Shown piece after piece: positions 1 through 8,784 of a stretch of 64,000 nt of DNA; position 1 is the first letter of the stretch; every line of letters starts with the position of its first letter. The stretch lies in the NCBI RefSeq assembly GCF_004193775.1, contig NC_041021.1:5528001-5592000 (forward strand). Reading direction: 5' to 3'. A program made the translations under genes and the position numbers. This DNA is from Glycine soja (lineage: Eukaryota; Streptophyta; Magnoliopsida; Fabales; Fabaceae). Below the pieces are notes generated by a model. That model was not told the origin of the DNA, did no database searches, and worked only from the letters and a program-made list of their open reading frames with translations.

Positions 1-196
1 TAGCGAGTTCATGAAATCTACACTTCACCAATCTGGCCTATTTTACCTAAAATTGAAGTGGAATGATCATTAAATACACAAAACTGGGATACAAAGTACC
101 TATTACCTAGATTATCAAAAAGTAATTACAATACTACCAAAAACAACTATACATGGGAGGAGTTGTATACAATTTACAACAGTTTTTTACAAAAAA
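1..196. other. Unassigned flank
   Basis: No open reading frame of note and no recognisable domain. It lies beyond the point where the minus-strand Ogre RT homology stops, so it is either a divergent part of that element or an older flank. Confidence 0.4.
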
Positions 197-218
197 GTTA
201 GTCGTATTAACGACTAAC
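197..218. repeat. Perfect 9-bp inverted repeat
   Basis: The arms GTTAGTCGT (197-205) and ACGACTAAC (210-218) flank a 4-nt ATTA spacer. It falls exactly where RT homology of the minus-strand Ogre element ends, so it may mark a rearrangement junction. Confidence 0.5.
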
Positions 219-905
219 ATTATCTACAAGGACATCGATGTGCGGTAAAGGAAAGTTATCCTTCGGATTGGCTCGGTTCAGATCCCGATAGCCACGCACA
301 TCCGTACCTTCCCATCTTTCTTCAGGACTGGCACAATGTTGGCAACCCATTATGGGTATTGAGCGATTGCCAAGAAGCCGATGTCAAATTGCTTTTTCAC
401 CTCTTCTTTTATCTTTAAGGACATCTTGGGTTTCATCCTTCTTAGTTTTTGTTTCACTGAGGAACAATCGGGGTTCAAAGGCAACCTATGCTGCACAATG
501 TCGGGGTTCAAGCCGGGCATATCTTGGTACGACCATGCGAAGATGTCTTGGTAGTCTCATAGCAAAGCCACCAATTCATCTCGGATAGGTGCGGTCATGC
601 TTGTGCCAACCTTTACCTCTTTCTTTTCCTCACCAATGCCCAAGTTTATGATTTCTGTCTCATCTTGGTGTGGCTTCATTTCTCGATCTTCTTGTTTGAC
701 TATTCTTTTTAGTTATGGGGGAAGCCCCAAATCTTCATCTTCTTAATCCTTAGCTTGGTTTACTAGCTGCTCAAAATTGACATCTGGATCCTCGGTATTA
801 GTACCTTCACACGACTCACTGTCGGATCTATATCGTTTAATCGCAACAAAAATAAACATGCAGACTAATGAGAATGGATGAAGGTGCAAGAACAAATGAA
901 GAAAG
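219..905 (-). pseudogene. Ogre reverse transcriptase, N-terminal part (broken)
   Basis: Minus-strand translation in shifting frames gives segments typical of Ty3-gypsy RT starts: a DYQDIFAWSYQDMPGL-like block (about 585-500), a basic block leading to a QYP..VANIVPV.KKDGKVRMCV stretch (about 350-280) and a YRDLN..NPKDNF.LPHIDVLVDN-like stretch (about 290-220). At least two indels separate these blocks, and stop codons interrupt the acidic spacer near 740. Everything past the LPHIDVLVDN motif, including the catalytic YxDD, is absent. Region 905-780 is probably the 3' end of the element's intron. It cannot encode an active enzyme. Confidence 0.75.
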
Positions 906-906
906 G

Positions 907-907
<1 letters not shown>

Positions 908-947
<40 letters not shown>
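908..947. repeat. (TA)20 microsatellite at left viral junction
   Basis: Uninterrupted TA repeats. The host Ogre sequence ends just before it and viral movement-protein coding begins just after it. A matching TA tract flanks the right end. Confidence 0.95.
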
Positions 948-948
<1 letters not shown>

Positions 949-1572
949 CCTCTAAAACAGAAAGGATATAGAAACATTCTTGACTCTCTGTTCTTAAATA
1001 TCCACTTTCATGGCCTTGACATGAAAGAAGGATCAATCCCAGCAGCCTTAATTTATAGGATTCAGTACAAGGTCATGAATACTTGTGCATCTAGAGTCCT
1101 GTTAAAACCTCAAAAAGGAGAAACAACTTTGTTTATCACTGATATGACAAAGGCTAACGTTTCTCTCCCGAGAAAAATAAAATGGGATGAAGTAACTCTT
1201 TCCTAAAGATGGGTTATGGATAAGGCAACACCGTCTATTCCCCGACCCGCTCCAACCATAGAGCATATTAAGCAAGATAACTCCGGAAAGGTAGAAATAA
1301 CCTTCAATAGGAGAAATTCTTTTTCATCAAGAATAGAAGCCTCTAGGTCTGAATATGAGTCAGCCAGAAGGTCTTTTTCGGTTAGAACCCGTTCAATTCT
1401 AGTAGGACTAACCAGATCTGAGTCACATAACCAGCTCCCTACTGTAAACCTCCAAGGATTAGACACTACTTCTAGCATACCTAGAACAACTTACAACCAA
1501 GAACAAGAGGACGACCAAAAGTCGATCCAATCCCTATCATACTCTTCTATGGAACCTTATGATGTTATCTGA
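949..1572 (+). pseudogene. Viral movement protein, C-terminal remnant
   Basis: The frame is open from the TA tract at 949. It reads through a block ending IPAALIYRIQYKVMNT (about 1033-1080), typical of the C-terminal part of the caulimovirid movement protein. A TAA at 1204-1206 breaks the frame, which then continues in the same phase to 1572. The second part is rich in Ser and Arg, as in the linker to the coat protein. The N-terminal domain, including the 30K-superfamily core, is missing. The following coat-protein frame overlaps it by 14 nt in another phase, suggesting a frameshift near 1560. Confidence 0.7.
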
Positions 1573-3463
1573 CAACTTTAGCATTGATAAGGAAACCCTT
1601 AGGAAAGATTTCTATTCTCCGGAGAATGAACCTCAAAGGAGATGGTTTTTCCAACATTACAAGGGTACAAACAGAAAACAAATCCAAGACAAGTTCTACG
1701 AATTTGTCGAAAGAGTCAAAATTAATGTCCTTTTCTTTGATTGGTTTCATGCTTATGCCATCAGAAAGGATATAGATTACCCTTGGAAACAAGACATCAT
1801 AGGTGATCCAACAACAAATGTCATAACAAATTGGCAAGTGAAGGATGGTGAGTTAATCCAATCAGAATTACCTCCCACGACACAATATCAACTACCAAAC
1901 ATCAAAGACAGAAACAATAAACCTTTCATGGCAATTCCATTCAAGACAAAAGATGTCAACGAGGAAGTAACCTCTAAAGACATTAAGAGCCTAATGGAAC
2001 AGGCAAATTATACCAATAAATATTTACAAGCTTTAGGAGAAACCATAAAAACTAAGGTAGTTCCTAAACAAAAATCAATTGAGGAAGCTTCGCCAAGTAT
2101 CCCCATTGAAAAACCTTTATTCAAACCTTTCAAAGTTAGTGAGAAGGCTAAACGAAAAATTAGGGAACTTAGAAAAACTAAATCCTTAACTGAAGGCGTA
2201 GGTGACAATCATAGTGAATTACTAAACAAGATTGGTAGTTTACTTAAGGTCATTCCAGATACTCCCCAAGCCTCGGAAAATACTTCCAAAATGGTAACAA
2301 GAAGTACCTCCAAATTAATTAATGTTATTAATGAAGATAGTGACCAAAACTCAGATAACACAACTGAGATAGGATCAGTGTCAGAAAAGAATATAAATCC
2401 AATTAATTCCAAACACTGGAAAACACCCTCCAAATTATATTATCAACGTCCAACTGCCCCTGACCTTCTATTAGAAGAAAGAGGTGAAAAAAATTTTAAG
2501 AGTTTTAGTGCAAATAACATCTATGAATGGAACATAGATGCACAAACGGAGTATAATATCATGAATACACTCCAACATATGACCATGGTAGCTACGGCTT
2601 ACCAAACCTCCCACGAGTTTTCAGAAGAAACCATTATAGATATCTTAGTGGCAGGATTTTCTGGACAACTAAAAGGATGGTGGGATAATTATCTCACTAA
2701 TAAGGAGAAATCAAAAATATACAGCGCAGTTAAGACGGATCTCAATGGAAAAGTCATTACTAATGACGATGATAAAGAGATTCCTGACGCTGTTAATACA
2801 TTAATTTTTACAATAGCCCAACATTTCATTGGAGACCCATCTTTGTGGAAAGATAGGTCTGCAGAATTATTATCAAATCTTAAGTGTAGAACCTTAGCGG
2901 ATTTTAGGTGGTATAGAGATACTTTCCTAACTAGGGTTTACACAAGAGAAGATAGTCAACAACCTTTTTGGAAAGAAAAATTTCTAGCCGGTCTTCCCAG
3001 ATCATTAGGAGATAAGGTTAGAGATAAAATCCGTAGTCAATCTGCCAATGGAGACATTCCATATGAAAATTTAAGCTATGGTCAATTAATTTCCTATGTC
3101 CAAAAGGTGGCCTTGAAAATCTGCCAGGACAACAAAATCCAGAGGCAATTAGCCAAAGAAAAAGCTCAAACAAAGAGGGATTTAGGTTCCTTCTGTGAAC
3201 AATTTGGCTTACCAGCCTATCCAAAACAAAAGAAGAAACAAATCTCTAAGAAAGAAACCCAGAATTATAAGCCAGCCAATAGAAGAAGATTTTCAAAAAG
3301 AAGATACTCTCAAAAACCCTCAACCAGTAGAGAAATGGAAAATCCTAAACAAAAAATAAAATCAAAAATAACGTGCTACAATTGTGGAAAACAAGGTCAC
3401 ATTAGCAAATATTGTAGACTAAAAAATAAGTTAAGAAACCTTAACCTAGAACCCACAATTTAA
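1559..3463 (+). pseudogene. Viral coat-protein region with zinc knuckle
   Basis: A 634-codon open stretch starting at ATG 1559. The N-terminal part (residues about 10-80) is an aromatic, charged domain found in plant pararetroviral polyproteins. Residues about 290-560 resemble the capsid core, with a Trp-rich segment near LKGWWDNY. The C-terminus is strongly basic and carries a CX2CX4HX4C zinc knuckle (nt about 3373-3414) for nucleic-acid packaging. The terminating TAA (3461-3463) is probably a mutation, because the same frame continues open for another 80 codons with a typical acidic linker. The stretch shows no other break, so it could still be translated on its own. Confidence 0.7.
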
Positions 3464-3703
3464 GAGCAAATAAACAATTTGCTCATAGAAACCTCGGAGG
3501 AAGAAACAGAAACTTCATCCTCCGTGCTTTCCGATGAAAACCTAAACCTAATCCAACAAGATGACCAACTATCATCAACAGATAATGATGATGGGCAAAT
3601 CAATACTCTAACGAGAGAACAAGATCTCTTGTTTGAAGCAATCAATTCCATACCTGACCCCAGGAAAAGAAGGTTTTTCTGGAAAAACTCAAGAAAACAT
3701 TAG
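3464..3703 (+). pseudogene. Acidic linker of the viral polyprotein
   Basis: The frame continues directly from the coat-protein region after the stop at 3461-3463. It is very rich in Glu, Ser and Asp, then ends at 3701-3703. The protease frame is open from about 3679 in another phase, so a frameshift lies in the A- and T-rich stretch at about 3662-3690. Confidence 0.6.
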
Positions 3704-5913
3704 AGGTAAAACCTAGACAAAAGGATTTTATCACAAACAACAAATTTGATGTAAGTAACATACTCAAGAGATTAGAAAATTCTTCAACCAAACCAACGAC
3801 AATCCAAGATCTCCAAACAGAGATAAACAATCTAAAAAGAGAGGTAAAAGAACTTCGTCAACAACAAGAAATTCATCAGATCATTTTTTCTCAGCTTGAG
3901 GAAGATAGTGATTCTGAGAGTGCCAACAACAGTGAGGAAAACCAACCAGAAAATTTAGAAGATGATATGTTTATGGGATTAATCAACAAGATTAAAATCC
4001 AAAAATTTTACACAAACATAAAAATAATTATTAATGATTTCGTTTTAGAAACAATGGCCCTATTTGACACAGTGGCTGATTCAAACTGCATTTTAGAAGG
4101 ATTAATTCCTACAAAATTCTTTGAGAAAACCTCAGAAAAATTAAGTACGGCAAACGGCTCAAAATTAAAAATTAATTTTAAGCTATCAAATGCAACCATT
4201 GAAAACCAAGGTCTTAAGATTAACACAAACTTTCTTCTGGTAAAAAACCTTAAGAATGAAGTAATCTTAGGAACGCCCTTCATTAGAGCCTTGTTTCCCA
4301 TCCAAATATCTAATGAAGGAATAACCACAAATTATTTAGGAAGAAAAATTATATTTAATTTTTCTACTAAACCAATTTCCAGAAATATAAATCTTATAGA
4401 AAATAAGATTAATCAAATTAACTTCTTAAAAGAAGAAGTATCTTTTAATAATATTCAGATACAACTAGGAAAATCCCAAGTAAGAGAAAAAATTCAATCT
4501 TTATTAAATCATATTGAATCAACCGTTTGTTCTGAATTGCCACATGCATTTTGGGACAGAAAGAAACATATTGTCGATCTCCCTTATGAGAAAGACTTTA
4601 GGGAAAAACAAATTCCCACAAAATCCAGACCAATCCAAATGAATGAAGAACTTCTTCAATATTGTCAAAAGGAAATCAAGGATTTGCTCGATAAAGGCCT
4701 AATCCGAAAAAGCAAAAGCCCATGGTCTTGTGCGGCTTTTTATGTCAACAAACAATCTGAGATTGAGCGTGGAACACCCCGCTTAGTCATAAATTACAAA
4801 CCATTAAATCAAGCATTACAATCGATTAGATATCCTATTCCAAACAAAAAAGATTTGCTTAACAGATTAAATTCTGCAAAGATATTTTCAAATTTTGATA
4901 TGAAATCTGGATTTTGGAAAATCCAAATCCAAGAATCAGATAGGTACAAAACAGCGTTTACTGTACCTTTCGGGCAATATGAATGGAATGTGATGCCATT
5001 CGGACTGAAGAATGCCCCTTCAGAATTTCAAAAATTTATGAACGATATTTTTAATCCCTATTCAAAATTTGTCATTGTCTACATAGATGATGTTTTAATC
5101 TTTTCCCAAAACATTGACCAACATTTCAAACATCTCCAAACCTTCATACATATCATCAAACAAAATGGTTTGGCAGTCTCCAAATCAAAAATCAATCTTT
5201 TCCAAACTCGAATTCGATTCCTTGGTCACAATATATATCAAGGTACAATCATTCCAATCGAAAGGTCAATAGAGTTTGCTAGCAAATTCCCCAACCAAAT
5301 CTTAGACAAAACCCAGTTACAAAGATTTCTAGGTTGTCTAAATTACGTAGGAGAATTTGTCCCCTATTTAAACAATATTGTCAAGCCATTGCATGATAGG
5401 CTGAAGAAAAATCCGCCTCCTTGGTCTGACCTCCATACACAAACGGTTAAAGAAATCAAAGTCAAAGTCCAATCCATTAAATGTCTGTATCTTCCTATTC
5501 CACAGGCATTTAAAATTGTCGAAACTGATGCTTCAGACATAGGTTATGGTGGCATCCTCAAACAAAGAGTCCATGGCCAAGATCATGTCATTGCATATAC
5601 ATCAAAACATTGGAATCCTGCACAATTAAAATATTCAACTGTTAAAAAAGAAGTTTTAGCAATTGTTTTGTGCATTTCCAAATTTCAATCGGATTTATTA
5701 AACCAAAAATTTTTAATCAGGGTTGATTGTAAATCAGCCAAAGATATTTTACAAAAAGATGTTAAAAACCTTGCCTCAAAACAAATTTTTGCAAGATGGC
5801 AAGCAATTCTAAGTGTCTTTGATTTTGACATAGAATACATCAAGGGCACCTCAAATTCATTACCTGACTACCTTACCCGTGAATTCTTACAGAAATGTGG
5901 TAATGCCTCCTAA
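3679..5913 (+). pseudogene. Viral aspartic protease, reverse transcriptase and RNase H
   Basis: The frame is open from about 3679. The first ATG is at 3967, leaving 648 codons. Residues before 3967 form a coiled-coil-like, Gln- and Glu-rich linker. The protease active site at 4066-4074 reads Asp-Thr-Val instead of the family's Asp-Thr-Gly, so it should be inactive. Reverse transcriptase follows, with the fingers block near 4700, an FDMKSGFW-type block near 4900, and an intact YIDD catalytic motif at 5080-5091. RNase H keeps its acidic residues (Asp at 5527-5529, Glu in the KKE block near 5650, Asp in the VDCKSA block near 5725, Asp near 5865). The stop at 5911-5913 overlaps the next ORF start. 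Upstream frameshift and stops would prevent production as part of the normal polyprotein. Confidence 0.85.
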
Positions 5914-7369
5914 GGCATCGGGAATCTCCCTACGGGGAGGAAGGAGTACAAGCAAAGGAGCCAGACTGGCTCTTCCAGAGCCAACCATCAAGAAATCATC
6001 AACCTCTTCTGGGTCACCAACCCAGGCTGGGTCATCTACCCAGAAAACCAATTTAGAAGGGTCATCAACCCAGATTGCCTCAATCAATCCTGAGCCATCC
6101 ACTCAGGAATCTCCCAAACCGGCAACCGCCAAACAAACATCGGCTGACTATGCATGGCCAATTGAAACCCTTCAGGCCCTTCAAGACATGGGTCTGACCA
6201 AATTTCCAAAAATAATCAAAAAATCTTGGGCAGACATTGCCTCAGAATCTGATGATGAATCTGAATCAAATTTACAAACAATGATCCAAAATGTGTCAAT
6301 GACCAAAACAACCACCAATACTAGAGGAAAACTACCTTTAGCCAAAGCTCAAACACCACCTACCAAACAAACTAACAATTATGTTTATAAAAATAAATTG
6401 TTAACTGTTTTGCAGATGGAACCTGAATTTTGGGACAAAAATCCCTTCAAGGCGACGGCCAAGGCTTTCCCACCAGGATTTCACTACAAACCAACCACCA
6501 TCTTGAAGACAAGAACTTTTTATGAATTGATTTTGGTAGATTCAAACTCAGTATCTATCAAACACTTCAAAGATCCAAAAGACCAAACATTAAACACCCA
6601 CTCGACAATCCAAATATTAAAAGTTCTTCAACCAAGACACTTTGGTTTGGACTTGAACAAAGGAAAGAGATTCTTAGTCCCATTTGATCCGGTAGGTTAT
6701 ACCTATTGGGATTACGTTGATGCTTGGACTAAGGTGTTTTGGCACCAAAATACCCGCTTCAAGCATTCATGGCTGATATATTTCAAGACCAATACAATTT
6801 ACAATTTTCCCAATTGGTTTTTGCAATGGTGGGACTTCTTTGGACCAATCCCAGAGATATTCCCAGAAACGGTCCAACAAGGATTTGCCCAATTTAAGAA
6901 GCAATACAATTCGCAGGAATCACGAATTCCAGCAAATCTTAAATACTTTTCAAGCTTTGCACTGTCATGGATATTCTCATGGCAATATCGTTACAGCAAG
7001 ACTGAAAAGACAAACCAATATCCATCACTACAAAGACACGCATTTGTAAAATGGTGGACACAATTTGACTCATCTAAAGCGGATCCAGAACAAGTAAAAC
7101 TCTGGTTCCAATCCCATCCAGAATTCCTCAAACCAGCTGATCCAGAAACTTCTGTGTTCTTGAACCAAAAGTCTCATCTGGCGGCATTTTTAGCAGGATC
7201 GACATCAAAGGAGGTCTTAGCTAAAAATCTGAAGGAAGTTCTGCAAATGTTACAGCAGGAAGAAGAAGCTTCATCCTCAAAGAAGGAAGAAACGAGTTCT
7301 GCTGAAGAAGAAGAAGAAGATCCCTTTTACCAAAACGAAGATGATTGTTTTGGTATCTGTTTAGAATAA
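5903..7369 (+). CDS. Viral downstream ORF of unknown function, intact
   Basis: ATG at 5903 overlaps the end of the RT/RNase H frame by 11 nt, an arrangement suited to reinitiation or leaky coupling. The product is 488 residues with no break. Residues 1-100 are low-complexity (Ser, Thr, Pro, Gln repeats such as SSTQ). Residues about 100-130 carry a short acidic segment. Residues about 170-430 form a compact domain rich in Trp, Phe and Tyr. The C-terminus is acidic (Glu runs). A second ORF of unknown role after the polyprotein is known in florendoviruses, and by position it could correspond to the caulimovirus inclusion-body/transactivator gene. I see no specific motif proving that. It is the only viral frame here that is undamaged end to end. 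Confidence 0.7.
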   Translation: MPPKASGISLRGGRSTSKGARLALPEPTIKKSSTSSGSPTQAGSSTQKTNLEGSSTQIASINPEPSTQESPKPATAKQTSADYAWPIETLQALQDMGLTKFPKIIKKSWADIASESDDESESNLQTMIQNVSMTKTTTNTRGKLPLAKAQTPPTKQTNNYVYKNKLLTVLQMEPEFWDKNPFKATAKAFPPGFHYKPTTILKTRTFYELILVDSNSVSIKHFKDPKDQTLNTHSTIQILKVLQPRHFGLDLNKGKRFLVPFDPVGYTYWDYVDAWTKVFWHQNTRFKHSWLIYFKTNTIYNFPNWFLQWWDFFGPIPEIFPETVQQGFAQFKKQYNSQESRIPANLKYFSSFALSWIFSWQYRYSKTEKTNQYPSLQRHAFVKWWTQFDSSKADPEQVKLWFQSHPEFLKPADPETSVFLNQKSHLAAFLAGSTSKEVLAKNLKEVLQMLQQEEEASSSKKEETSSAEEEEEDPFYQNEDDCFGICLE

Positions 7370-7595
7370 ATTTAATTTCGGTCACAAAACCGTCTGTTTG
7401 TAATTAATGTGTAATTAATGCTAGACAATACTACCTGTCCTGTAGCCATTAAAGTCCCGGTCAAAACTACTTGTCTTGTAACAAACAGTCAAATAGTCCT
7501 GGTCAAAACTATCGGCAACTACCGGTCTTAGATGTTTGGCTATATAAGGAGTCCTCAAGTATGTTGTGAGGCACCCTTTCATTTAGCCATTTTTC

Positions 7596-7598
<3 letters not shown>
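7370..7598 (+). promoter_or_regulatory. Viral intergenic region with TATA box
   Basis: Non-coding DNA between the last viral ORF and the right TA tract. TATATAAG at 7541-7548 is a good core promoter for the pregenomic RNA. Upstream there are short repeats of the type GGTCAAAACTA (near 7460 and 7502). In a circular viral genome this region would lie upstream of the polyprotein. In this linear copy it would drive transcription outward into the Ogre sequence. Confidence 0.55.

Positions 7599-7632
<34 letters not shown>
7599..7632. repeat. (TA)17 microsatellite at right viral junction
   Basis: Uninterrupted TA repeats between viral sequence and resumed Ogre sequence. It is the counterpart of the TA tract at 908-947. 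Confidence 0.95.
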
Positions 7633-7635
<3 letters not shown>

Positions 7636-7983
7636 GATAGCAAACGACAAGCCAAAAAAGGGAGAAACCCTAAAGCCTAGGCCCAACTCTAGGGTTTGGA
7701 CTAACAAATTACATTATGTTTGCCACGGAAATTTCGGGTTGTTTGATAGTTTACTAGTTTCCCAACTCGAACTCAGGCAGGCATGGCTGCACCCAGTTTG
7801 ATTGCTCTTGAGGGACTTCATCATTGATCATGGTGATCCACCCTTCACATATCCAGCCCGCGCTAATGAAGCTTTCATTGATGTGGCATAAGGGAGTCCC
7901 TTTCACTTGCAGTCCTTGTTGCTGGCCCATGCTTCGGCCCTTTTTTTTCTAGGGTGCTTCTCCTTACGTCGGTGCGTGTAGGC
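7633..7983 (-). other. Ogre protease-to-RT spacer (putative intron side)
   Basis: On the minus strand the protease frame degrades here into short, stop-rich stretches, and RT resumes only beyond the viral copy. Ogre elements splice out an intron at this place, so the segment is probably the end of the protease region plus the 5' part of that intron. No splice site can be fixed confidently. Confidence 0.4.
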
Positions 7984-8784
7984 TTATATCCCATTCCGGG
8001 CTCGTACTCGTGCCCTAACATTACTCGAGCTACCATCAACGCGGCGCTGGATGAATGTGGTTGCACCGGGGGGGAACTCGACATATGCATTGCTTACCAC
8101 CTCCAACGCTTGAAAGGATGTCTCCAAGGACTCCTCTGTGGCTTCCACGTATGGCGTAGAAGAAGGACAACTTACCAGAATGTCTTCCTCCCCTGAGATG
8201 ATGATTAACTGCCCCTCTACCATGAACTTCAACCTTTGGTGGAGCATTGAAGGGACTACCCCGACCGAGTGAATCCGAGGTTGGCCTAAAAGGTAGCTGT
8301 AGGCTGGGTTGATATCCATCACTTGGAAAGTGATCTGACAGGTGTGGGGTCCAATCTGAATTGGGAGATCAATCTACCCTCTCACGTCCCGGCAGTTTCC
8401 GTCAAAAGCCTGTACCACCATGGAGCTCTGCCTCAGGTGTGACGCATTGAAAGGCAGTTTGTCCAATGTACTTTTGGGCATGACATTCAGCGATGAGCCG
8501 CTGTCGATGAGCATCTTGGCCATGACGTGGTCCAAACACTTGACAGACACATGTAAGACCGTATTATGTCCCCGTCCCTCAACGGGTATCTCCTCATCGA
8601 CAAAGGTGAGGTAATTATTGGCAGTAATATTGTTGATGATGCCCCCAAAGCCCTCCACGGATATGTCTTGGGCTACATGGGTTTCATTCAATATTTTGAC
8701 CAAAAGTGCCTGATGAGGCTTAGAATTCATGAGTAGTTCCAACAACGAGACCCTACCTAGGGTCTTATTGAGCTGTTCAATCAC
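7984..8784 (-). pseudogene. Ogre aspartic protease region (frameshifted)
   Basis: Two minus-strand frames (8784-8374, then 8322-7984) are separated by a stop or frameshift near 8370. The first carries an LIDSGSSLNVMP block, the retropepsin active site Asp-Ser-Gly, at about nt 8505-8470. The second carries the rest of the domain and a Pro- and Gly-rich tail. The enzyme would process the Gag-Pol polyprotein. The catalytic residues are intact but the frame is not. Confidence 0.7.

Larger units (their letters stand above)
948..7598 (+). mobile_element. Endogenous pararetrovirus (Caulimoviridae, florendovirus-like), 5' truncated
   Basis: Order on the plus strand: C-terminal movement-protein remnant, coat-protein region with a CCHC zinc knuckle, acidic and coiled-coil linker, aspartic protease, reverse transcriptase, RNase H, a separate downstream ORF, then an intergenic region with a TATA box. 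There is no integrase and no LTR, which fits Caulimoviridae rather than a retrotransposon. A long polyprotein followed by one extra ORF, and insertion in TA dinucleotide repeats, are characters known for florendoviruses. The copy begins part-way into the movement protein. In-frame stops at 1204-1206 and 3461-3463 and frame changes near 1560 and 3670 make it non-functional as it stands. The genus is inferred. A solendovirus- or cavemovirus-like relative is the alternative. Confidence 0.85.

Noticed and set aside
743..1036. 97-codon minus-strand frame across the left viral junction
   Set aside because: It reads through the (TA)n tract as alternating Ile-Tyr and joins Ogre spacer with viral DNA.
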